Under the pieces are notes generated by a model. That model was not told where the DNA came from. It was given only the letters and a program-made list of their open reading frames with translations, and did no database searches. Position numbers and translations under genes: made by a program. From Bacteroidota bacterium (lineage in GTDB: Bacteria; Bacteroidota; Bacteroidia; Bacteroidales; VadinHA17), in the NCBI GenBank assembly GCA_030642585.1, contig DAOWNN010000024.1:1-13110 (forward strand): a stretch of 13,110 nucleotides of DNA, in the 5' to 3' direction. This document shows, one piece after another, positions 6,201 through 12,592 of this stretch (position 1 is the stretch's first letter; the number at the start of each line of letters is the position of its first letter).

Positions 6201-7595
6201 TTGAAACAAGTGAAACCAGGGATTACCATATTAATTGCTTCCATTGCGCTGCTTGGCCTAATATCTATACAATATTACCTTGTGTCTGACCTCTATCACC
6301 TGAAAAGAAATAAGTTTGATACAGAATATGGAACGGTAATAGGTGATGGATTGGAAGCATTACAACTCCGGTATAATACAAATGGACTCGATACAGTTTT
6401 TTACCTGATGGAAATAACGGCCTTCGAGAAAATTCAGGATTATGAATTTGCTGTAGATGATTCTGTAATTATCGGACTAAATAACTTTGTTGCAGAATCG
6501 TTTTTATCACAACTGGAAACTTTCGAAAGGATTAGCCCATTTTTATTAGTTTACCTCGAAAAGCTTGAGCTTGATACAGACTTTAATGCAAAATTCTATA
6601 TTCGGGAAATTTCATTGCTTGGTCAGGATAGTGAATATCTTGTGTTCACTTCCAAAGAAATGCAAGGGAATGAAAACGAAAGAAATATAGAAAGTACAGA
6701 AGCCATTCATGCAAATAATTTCAGAATAGAGGGCAATTATTTTCGTGTCGAGTTTGATTATTATATTGACTTTACCCATAAAACAAGGATTATCTATCGC
6801 GAAATGGCGGGCGCATTTATCCTATCTCTTATTTCAATCTTAATTGCAGGCTTTGTATTTATGATTACAATAAGGAATATGTTGAAACAAATTCGTTTAT
6901 CAGAAATGAAAACAGATTTTATCAATAATATGGCCCATGAATTAAAAACACCCTTAACCACAATCTCGGTGGCCAGTTCAACACTTGTGAGTACTGATAA
7001 AAATCCGGATAAAGAAAAAATTGTAAGTCTTTCAGAAATGATAAGACAACAAAATATGCAACTTGGCAAATTAATTGACCAGATATTGGATATCAACTTG
7101 TGGGAAAAGGATCAGATTACCCTTAAAGTGACCGAGGTTGAAATAAAATCATTAATCAAAAGCCGGTTGGAGGCATTCAGGCTGGAGCATTCTGATAAAA
7201 TATTTACCCTTAAGGATCATATTAATCTGGATGGAATAAAGATGTTTGTTGATGAGTTCCAGTTTACAATTGCATTGCATAACCTGCTGTCTAATGCGCT
7301 GAAATATGGTGGTGATCCTGCCGAGATTGAACTGGAGTCAGGGAAAGAAACAGATCATATTTTTGTAAAGGTGAAGGATAATGGAAGGGGCATAAGCTAT
7401 GAAGAACAAAGCCTGGTGTTCTCGAAATTTTATCGTGGGAAAGATGTTGCGAATCGAAAAGGACTGGGACTGGGCTTGTTTTATGTGCGGGAGATAATAG
7501 AGTTGCATGGTGGTAAGGTTGAAGTCTTCAGTAAGCTCGGTCAGGGCAGTTCTTTTGTGATTAGATTACCCCTGACAAATAAAAATAAACTTTAG
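6201..7595 (+). CDS. Membrane sensor histidine kinase (RprX-like)
   Basis: This is a 464-residue inner-membrane sensor kinase. Transmembrane segments lie near residues 8-28 and 203-225, enclosing a periplasmic sensor region of about 175 residues with no motif I recognise. The cytoplasmic part has the HisKA H-box FINNMAHELKTPLTT with phospho-acceptor His246, then the HATPase_c boxes: N-box LHNLLSNALKYG (359-370), G1 VKDNGRGIS (391-399), the F-box-like VFSKFYRG and G2 GLGLGLFYVR (421-430). All catalytic motifs are intact. It begins with TTG at 6201: the frame has a stop at 6174 and no ATG between, and residues 2 onward lead straight into the first membrane segment. The response regulator follows four bases after its stop, so they are surely co-transcribed. 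The overall pattern resembles Bacteroides RprX. The stimulus is unknown. Confidence 0.92.
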   Translation: MKQVKPGITILIASIALLGLISIQYYLVSDLYHLKRNKFDTEYGTVIGDGLEALQLRYNTNGLDTVFYLMEITAFEKIQDYEFAVDDSVIIGLNNFVAESFLSQLETFERISPFLLVYLEKLELDTDFNAKFYIREISLLGQDSEYLVFTSKEMQGNENERNIESTEAIHANNFRIEGNYFRVEFDYYIDFTHKTRIIYREMAGAFILSLISILIAGFVFMITIRNMLKQIRLSEMKTDFINNMAHELKTPLTTISVASSTLVSTDKNPDKEKIVSLSEMIRQQNMQLGKLIDQILDINLWEKDQITLKVTEVEIKSLIKSRLEAFRLEHSDKIFTLKDHINLDGIKMFVDEFQFTIALHNLLSNALKYGGDPAEIELESGKETDHIFVKVKDNGRGISYEEQSLVFSKFYRGKDVANRKGLGLGLFYVREIIELHGGKVEVFSKLGQGSSFVIRLPLTNKNKL

Positions 7596-7599
7596 TCAG

Positions 7600-8277
7600 A
7601 TGAAACTATTGTTGGTTGAAGATGATATAGACCTTGGAAATGTGCTGGCTCAATACCTGGAAATGCAGTCTTTTTATGTGGATCTCGCCAGAACAGGAGA
7701 GGAAGGTCTGCGCAAATTCAAGGCATCCGGTTTTGACCTCTGTATTTTGGATATTGCCTTGCCAGGAATGGATGGTCTTAGCCTTGCTCAAAAAATAAAA
7801 ACCCTGAATTCAAATATGCCAATCCTGTTTCTTACAGCCAGAACTTCAAAAGAAGACATCCTGAAAGGGCTTAAGTTAGGAGCTGATGATTATGTATGTA
7901 AACCTTTTGAGCCGGAGGAACTGGTGTTGAGGATCAATAATATTTTAAGAAGAAGCGGAAAAATCGAAAATACTACTATCCAAATTGGGAACTTGCAGTT
8001 TAATTATTCTATGATGACCCTTGAGGGATATGGGGAGTCTAATAAACTTACGCTTAAAGAAGCGGAATTGCTCAAGCTATTCCTGGAGCACAGGAACAAG
8101 GTACTGAAAAGGGAGGATGTACTGGTAAAATTGTGGGGGGAGAATGATTATTTCCTGGGACGAAGCCTGGATGTATTTATAAGCAGGTTACGGAAATATA
8201 TGAAGGTTGAAAAAAACGTAAATATCGAAACCATCCGTGGTGTGGGCTACCTGTTTAAAATCCCGGATGGAGAATAG
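7600..8277 (+). CDS. OmpR/PhoB-family response regulator (RprY-like)
   Basis: This is a 225-residue DNA-binding response regulator. Its receiver domain (1-120) has the acidic pair D8/D9, the phospho-acceptor D51 in LCILDIALPGMDG, T79 and K101 (VCKPFEPEEL), so it should be functional. Residues 130-225 are the OmpR-type winged helix, with LTLKEAELLKLFLEHRNKVL, the recognition helix region RSLDVFISRLRKYM and the terminal wing ETIRGVGYLFKI. It starts with ATG four bases after the kinase stop codon, so the kinase is its cognate partner. The KEDILKGLKLGADDYVCKPF stretch resembles RprY-type regulators of Bacteroides. A likely target is the TTAACA array at 6114-6147. It is followed by two tandem hairpins, which probably end the operon. 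Confidence 0.95.
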   Translation: MKLLLVEDDIDLGNVLAQYLEMQSFYVDLARTGEEGLRKFKASGFDLCILDIALPGMDGLSLAQKIKTLNSNMPILFLTARTSKEDILKGLKLGADDYVCKPFEPEELVLRINNILRRSGKIENTTIQIGNLQFNYSMMTLEGYGESNKLTLKEAELLKLFLEHRNKVLKREDVLVKLWGENDYFLGRSLDVFISRLRKYMKVEKNVNIETIRGVGYLFKIPDGE

Positions 8278-8279
8278 TA

Positions 8280-8320
8280 TAACGAACCTCCTGGTTCGTT
8301 AATCGATCCGGAGGATCGAT
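8280..8320. terminator. Two tandem hairpins after the response regulator
   Basis: Hairpin 1 is TAACGAACC (8280-8288), loop TCCT, and GGTTCGTTA (8293-8301), a 9-bp perfect stem. Hairpin 2 begins at the next base: ATCGATCC (8302-8309), loop GGA, and GGATCGAT (8313-8320), an 8-bp perfect stem. They start two bases after the regulator's stop codon. The tip of the first (CCTCC) is complementary to the tip of the second (GGAGG). Neither is followed by a real U run. They may terminate or stabilise the mRNA, or be a copy of a dispersed repeat. Confidence 0.55.
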
Positions 8321-8439
8321 CTACTTTCCTGTTGATCTATCCCTCTCCTTCCTAATCCCCTTGAACTACCTCTTTTAAAAAGTCCAGTAATATTCCACTA
8401 TTATTTCACAGGGCAGGGGGCCACCTCTGAAAAGCTGCT

Positions 8440-8458
8440 TCCCGAATTAAGTTCGGGA
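8440..8458. repeat. Small palindromic repeat (TCCCGAA / TTCGGGA)
   Basis: TCCCGAA (8440-8446) and TTCGGGA (8452-8458) form a 7-bp stem around TTAAG, followed by CAGGCC. Short CCCGA/TCGGG hairpins next to CAGGC are frequent between genes in Bacteroidota, from general recollection, so this is probably one dispersed copy. Copy number cannot be judged from this window. Confidence 0.4.
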
Positions 8459-8508
8459 CAGGCCGTGAAAATTTTTGAATTCCAATTTCCAATGTTCTAC
8501 TGGTACTC

Positions 8509-8551
8509 TTTTTTTCTTCCCTTTTATCTTTTTACTTTTATCTTTTATCTT
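8509..8551. repeat. Pyrimidine-rich direct repeats (CTTTTATCTT)
   Basis: The ten-mer CTTTTATCTT occurs three times, at 8521, 8535 and 8542, the last two overlapping, in a strand-asymmetric C/T-rich tract. On the minus strand this is AAGATAAAAG, just downstream of the lipoprotein gene's stop. The period is about seven bases, as expected of slippage-generated sequence. No function is evident. Confidence 0.5.
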
Positions 8552-8575
8552 AAATATTCTCATTACCTCATTACC

Positions 8576-9715
8576 CTATTTTCTGCAAACTATCCCCTTC
8601 AAAGATTCCAGTATATCCTCCAGCACCTTCTTCTGTTCCAGGTTTTCTTCATCCTGCACAGCTGCTTGAAGGTCAGGGATGGCATTGGTATACTCAGTTT
8701 CCAGTAAATATTCTGCCGCATGCAAGCGTACGATCCAGGATTGATGTCGTAATAAACCAATTGACCACCTGATGGAAGGACGTGAGCGAATAGAATATAA
8801 GTTCTTCATGGAACTGATAACCACCGAATCCTCCTCATGGAAAAGATTCCAGAAGTTCTTTTTTTCAAACTTCACCAGATCATCAGTATACAGAATTTCT
8901 TTGCTGTTAATTTCCGGACGAACCAGTTTTTCAGGATAGGGTATCAGTTCATTCCCACTTACCCACCTGGCCATCCTGGGAACCATCCACCGCATTCCCG
9001 CTGTGGCTTCAGGGTGCCCCACAGAAATAAATACTTTGCCTTCACCGTATTCTGAAGTAGCAAACGCCAGTTTACCGGGTGTGGTTCCGTGAGGATAACC
9101 CGGATGGTTTGCAACATCCGAATAAAAACTTCCCACAATATTTGATGCGGAGGATTCAGGATATTTGAATATTGGTCCGTCATAATATTGTACATAAAGG
9201 GAGTCGAAGGCTTCAAGTTCAGGGAAGATCTTCTTCCCCTGATTGTTTAAATTAAAGGCAATGAGCCCTCTTCCACGATCATAATAGCCATCGCGGATGT
9301 CAGGCTCCGGGAAAATTTTAAGGCTGGGATACCCGGGAGTTGTAGATAGTAAAAATCCACCTGCACAGATGCCAATTAATCCCTTCCCTTCTTCATGAGC
9401 AAATTTATGAACAAGCACGGCTGCCTGTTGTCCAAGGCTGTTGAATTCTTTGCTTCCGCTGCCTCCGGGAAAAATCAATGCGTCCAGCTCATTCAATTTT
9501 CCCTCCATAATATCTTTTCCGGAAACAGTTACTGGGGAGATATCATTGTCAATCTTCAGGGCTTCCATGGTCTCAATAACACAAACCGCACTTGCGCCTT
9601 CGCCATTAAAAACACCAACCCTGATTTTCTTCTCTATGCTATCAGGCGAATTAGGTTTACATGCTGAAAGTGAAACCAGGAAAGCCAGAAGGTAATAAAA
9701 AATCATTTTTTTCAT
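8576..9715 (-). CDS. Lipoprotein with BPL_N / class I amidotransferase-like domain
   Basis: This is a 379-residue predicted lipoprotein. The signal peptide ends in the lipobox LSAC, so Cys19 would be lipidated. Residues about 31-255 match the BPL_N type of the class I glutamine amidotransferase-like fold: VGVFNGEGASAVCV (33-46), LDALIFPGGSGS (77-88), the nucleophile elbow GICAGG with Cys117, and SVGHPEAT with His234 and Glu236. The Cys-His-Glu triad looks complete, so it is probably an active hydrolase or amidotransferase rather than a dead domain; its substrate is unknown. Despite the domain name there is no biotin ligase part. Residues about 300-375 are helical with HEAT-like character (WIVRLHAAEYLL, AIPDLQAAV). 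It is the last gene of a three-gene operon, starting one base after the upstream hydrolase stops, so it probably works with the two secreted amide hydrolases. Domain call good; role inferred. Confidence 0.82.
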   Translation of the reverse strand: MKKMIFYYLLAFLVSLSACKPNSPDSIEKKIRVGVFNGEGASAVCVIETMEALKIDNDISPVTVSGKDIMEGKLNELDALIFPGGSGSKEFNSLGQQAAVLVHKFAHEEGKGLIGICAGGFLLSTTPGYPSLKIFPEPDIRDGYYDRGRGLIAFNLNNQGKKIFPELEAFDSLYVQYYDGPIFKYPESSASNIVGSFYSDVANHPGYPHGTTPGKLAFATSEYGEGKVFISVGHPEATAGMRWMVPRMARWVSGNELIPYPEKLVRPEINSKEILYTDDLVKFEKKNFWNLFHEEDSVVISSMKNLYSIRSRPSIRWSIGLLRHQSWIVRLHAAEYLLETEYTNAIPDLQAAVQDEENLEQKKVLEDILESLKGIVCRK

Positions 9716-9716
9716 T

Positions 9717-10952
9717 TTAAGGAAATTCTATTTGAATGTCAAAATTCTTGTTGTAAAATGCAGGAACCTCCCGGTCAATCCAATCATAAAAATCTGCCAT
9801 TTCAGAGAAATTGATCTTAGTTGTTCTCCAGGATTCAAGAAGTGCTTCAGCCTTTGCAAAAATATCATCTTCAAAAGGTTGCAGTATTTGAAGCATCCCT
9901 GAATTATTCGCATTGACAAGTGCATTCACATTCATATACTTTTTGCTGCTGGTTCCCCATTCATAGGGGAAACATTCTTTTTTTAATTCCATGCCTATGT
10001 GGCACATTGGAGAATCTTGTATTTTTTCATCGTATTGGAAGAGGGAGGGAAAACCGGCTTTTGGATTAATCCAGATTGGAACACAAACGGTGGAGAGTGG
10101 CCAGCCCAGGACAGTCCACATAGTTGAATAAGCAGGATCTTCTCCCTGGCTAACTCCCTGTATTACCACAGAAGAAGAACTGCTTTTCCGGGGAATAAAA
10201 TCCTCGAAGCTAACAAAGGTTTCAGTGTTTTCGGCTATTTCTGAATAATCGTTCAGATCAAGCTTTGTTAGTGAATGGTACAGGCTATGACTGGCTTTCT
10301 GGATAATGGTTTTAGCTGTAAGATTGTTTTCCTTTACGGCCATTTTTAATACATGGTCAGCAGTTTCAAAACGAATGTACCCACCCCCGATACCCATTTT
10401 GCCGGTAGTTGAATAATTTGTTCTCAATACATATCCGTAGGGTGCTATTTTTGGATCATTGGCATCAATTTTCTCATATTTGAAATTTCCAAGTTCAAAA
10501 TAAGCTGCCCCACCATTAGCGTCTATTACACCATAGTTGGCTTCCAGCTTTATTGGCTGTTCCAGTGACTTTAAAAGCTCTTCAAAATCATCAATGCTGG
10601 CACATGTCTGGAGGGCTTTTTTCATAAGTCTGCCTTCAAGACCTGACTGGATAATGGTATCATTGTTCAGGTTGTAACTGGCCGAATTCATAATTGCAAA
10701 TCCTTCCGAGTTGAACCCAATCCATATACTTTTGTTTTCTGTATCTTTTGAGTTTACCAGTCCGGTGTAGCTGTATTTACCATCATCAAAATAAACCATT
10801 TTATTGTTCAGAAAACCTGTATCGCGGTGTTTCCATAACAAGGGACGGCCATCGGGTGTATATTTCCCGGAAATAACCGCCGTGGTACATGCATTTCCCG
10901 GAAAGTTGACTGCCAGTATCAGTCCAATGAGAATCAGGCTAATCTTTTTCAT
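9717..10952 (-). CDS. Secreted N-terminal-cysteine amide hydrolase (C45/choloylglycine hydrolase-like), copy 2
   Basis: This 411-residue protein belongs to the Ntn-hydrolase group that includes peptidase C45 acyltransferases and choloylglycine hydrolase-like enzymes, which cleave or transfer amide-linked acyl groups. A signal peptide (residues 1-21, MKKISLILIGLILAVNFPGN, then A) is followed at once by CTTAVISGKYTPDGRPLLW with Cys22 as expected nucleophile, then KHRDT with Arg43 and Asp44. YGYVLRTNYS and SSSSVVIQG are further conserved blocks. The Cys follows a Gly-Asn-Ala that looks like a signal peptidase I site and not a lipobox, so cleavage would expose the catalytic N-terminus. It is about three-quarters identical by eye to the gene just upstream, with a different stretch at about residues 95-112 and four extra residues at the end (IEFP). 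It lies 12 bases after that gene and one base before the lipoprotein gene. Substrate unknown; bile-salt hydrolysis is not implied. Confidence 0.82.
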   Translation of the reverse strand: MKKISLILIGLILAVNFPGNACTTAVISGKYTPDGRPLLWKHRDTGFLNNKMVYFDDGKYSYTGLVNSKDTENKSIWIGFNSEGFAIMNSASYNLNNDTIIQSGLEGRLMKKALQTCASIDDFEELLKSLEQPIKLEANYGVIDANGGAAYFELGNFKYEKIDANDPKIAPYGYVLRTNYSTTGKMGIGGGYIRFETADHVLKMAVKENNLTAKTIIQKASHSLYHSLTKLDLNDYSEIAENTETFVSFEDFIPRKSSSSSVVIQGVSQGEDPAYSTMWTVLGWPLSTVCVPIWINPKAGFPSLFQYDEKIQDSPMCHIGMELKKECFPYEWGTSSKKYMNVNALVNANNSGMLQILQPFEDDIFAKAEALLESWRTTKINFSEMADFYDWIDREVPAFYNKNFDIQIEFP

Positions 10953-10964
10953 TTAATAGATGAT

Positions 10965-12212
10965 TTATTGAATATTAAAATTCTTATTGTAAAATGCAGG
11001 GATTTCCCTGTCAAGCCATTCATAAAAATCTTTCATCTCGGAGGAATTTATTTTAGTCTTTCTCCATGATTCAAGAAGTGCTTCAGCTTTTTTAAAAATA
11101 TCATCCTCAAAAGGTTCCAGTTTTTGAAGTATCCCTGTATTATTGGCATTTAATAGCGCATTTACATTCATATACTTTTTGCTGCTGGTTCCCCATTCAT
11201 AAGGGAAACACTCTTTTTTTACCTCCATACCCAGGTGGCACATAGGTGAATCCTTAATATTTTCATCATACAGAAGTAGTGATGGAAGTTCAACTTTTGG
11301 ATTCATCCAGACCGGAACACAAACAGTAGTAAGAGGCCATCCCAAAACTGTCCACATTGTAGAATAGGCAGGATCTTCTCCCTGGCGTACTCCCTGAACT
11401 ACAGCCGATGAAGAACTTAATTTACGGGGTATAAAATCTTCGAAATGAACAAAAGTTTCAGTATTTTCTTCAATACCAGAGTAGTCATTTAGGTCTACTT
11501 TAGTCAATGAATGGTACAGGCTGTGACTTGCCTCCCTGAGAATTGTTTTAGGTGTGAGGATGTTTTCTTTTGTAGCCATCTTCAATATCGGATCGGCAGT
11601 CTCAAAACGAATGTATCCACTACCCATACCCATCTTACCTGTCATAGAATGATTAGTTCTCAAAACATATCCATAAGGAGCTATTTTAGGATCATTGGCA
11701 TCAATTTTTTCATATTTGTTCATACTTGTTTCAAAAAAAGCAGCTCCACCATAAGCATCAATTACTCCAAAATTTGCTCCTAATGGTGCCGGACGCTCCA
11801 ATGATTGTAATAAGTCTTCAAAATCATCTATGTTAGCACATGTTTGCAGGGCCTTTTTCATAAGCGTAGCCACCAGCATTGCTTTTTCCATATCCTTTCC
11901 CGTAAGGCTCGCTATGTCAAGACTATCCATGTTATAACTTGCGGAGTTCATGATGGCAAATCCTTCAGAATTGAAGCCCATCCAAACAAGCTTATTCCCC
12001 AGGTCTTCTGAATTTAATATCCCTGTATAGCTGTATTTTCCGTCATTGAATTGTACTATTTTTGTCAATACGCGCGGCGTGTCACGGTGTTTCCATAACA
12101 GGGGACGGCCATCAGGTGTATATTTTCCGGAAATAACAGCTGTGGTACATGCGTTTCCCGGGAAATTGATTGTCAGTATAAGGCCAATCAGAATCAGGCT
12201 AATCTTTTTCAT
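10965..12212 (-). CDS. Secreted N-terminal-cysteine amide hydrolase (C45/choloylglycine hydrolase-like), copy 1
   Basis: This is the first gene of the operon and a 415-residue paralogue of the next one. The signal peptide ends FPGNA and the mature protein would begin with Cys22 (CTTAVISGKYTPDGR). Arg43/Asp44 follow in KHRDT, Asn187 lies in LRTNHS, and the serine run SSSS is at 266-269. The first 45 residues differ from copy 2 at only two positions, and the DNA there is close to nine in ten identical. Elsewhere differences are more frequent, mainly at residues 46-75 and at a variable loop at 95-115 (SLDIASLTGKDMEKAMLVAT here). That pattern fits an old tandem duplication with conserved or converted ends. 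Several cysteines beyond the nucleophile (C125, C298, C325, C335) are shared, so disulfides are possible. The leader is AT-rich and without a Shine-Dalgarno sequence. The family is clear in outline; naming a subfamily or substrate would be a guess. Confidence 0.83.
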   Translation of the reverse strand: MKKISLILIGLILTINFPGNACTTAVISGKYTPDGRPLLWKHRDTPRVLTKIVQFNDGKYSYTGILNSEDLGNKLVWMGFNSEGFAIMNSASYNMDSLDIASLTGKDMEKAMLVATLMKKALQTCANIDDFEDLLQSLERPAPLGANFGVIDAYGGAAFFETSMNKYEKIDANDPKIAPYGYVLRTNHSMTGKMGMGSGYIRFETADPILKMATKENILTPKTILREASHSLYHSLTKVDLNDYSGIEENTETFVHFEDFIPRKLSSSSAVVQGVRQGEDPAYSTMWTVLGWPLTTVCVPVWMNPKVELPSLLLYDENIKDSPMCHLGMEVKKECFPYEWGTSSKKYMNVNALLNANNTGILQKLEPFEDDIFKKAEALLESWRKTKINSSEMKDFYEWLDREIPAFYNKNFNIQ

Positions 12213-12391
12213 AAGTAATATATTTAGGGTGTAATTTCAATTGGACTAAATTAAGAAAAATCTCCTTTAATATTCACAATTGATTCCTTATCCTGTGGTC
12301 AGAATTATGTATAAAACAGCCAGGTGGTTACAATAACAGGAAATAAGTTGATTTATTACTTATTCAGACTCCCTGATGGAAGAAATAACAA

Positions 12392-12592
12392 TCAGTCTTT
12401 CTTTTTACAGGTATTTATATGAAGTTGGATGCAAATGGTCAGAAGTAAGAGACTATTGGCCATATGAAAAAAGTTTATAGCATGATTGACACCCAGGAAA
12501 TTCGTGTCAAACAAAAAGCTGATACCTCCAAATAGCATAAAAAGTGCGGCCACGATTCCAGTACCCCAGCTAATCCAGTTTATTGCTTTCAT
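12392..12592 (-). CDS. Small two-helix membrane protein, function unknown
   Basis: This is a 66-residue protein starting MKAINWISWGTGIVAALFML. It has two hydrophobic segments, residues about 7-28 and 40-58, joined by DTNFLGVNHAINF, and a short basic tail CKKKD. The frame is open further upstream to 12700, but those 36 residues are basic and compositionally unlike the rest. The ATG at 12592 immediately precedes the first membrane helix, so I take it as the start. A TATATTTT stretch on the minus strand (12629-12636) could be its -7 element. It is separated by 179 bases from the hydrolase operon, on the same strand, so read-through is possible. I do not recognise a family with confidence; similar short NHAINFFH-type membrane proteins are, I believe, seen in other Bacteroidota. 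Confidence 0.6.
   Translation of the reverse strand: MKAINWISWGTGIVAALFMLFGGISFLFDTNFLGVNHAINFFHMANSLLLLTICIQLHINTCKKKD

Larger units (their letters stand above)
8321..8575. other. Gene-free stretch between convergent genes
   Basis: I see no coding region here. Short frames in it are low-complexity and run into the antisense of the lipoprotein gene. It holds a TCCCGAA/TTCGGGA hairpin (8440-8458) and a pyrimidine-rich direct-repeat tract (8509-8551). It looks like an accumulation point for dispersed intergenic repeats. Confidence 0.6.

Noticed and set aside
8465..8707. Plus-strand open frames of 80 and 64 codons
   Set aside because: They are Phe/Tyr/Leu-rich because they translate the pyrimidine-rich repeat tract and then the antisense of the lipoprotein gene.
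9717..12212. Naming the paralogous hydrolases as bile salt hydrolases
   Set aside because: Only the general Ntn-hydrolase layout is visible; nothing marks bile salts as substrate, and related C45-type acyltransferases fit as well or better.
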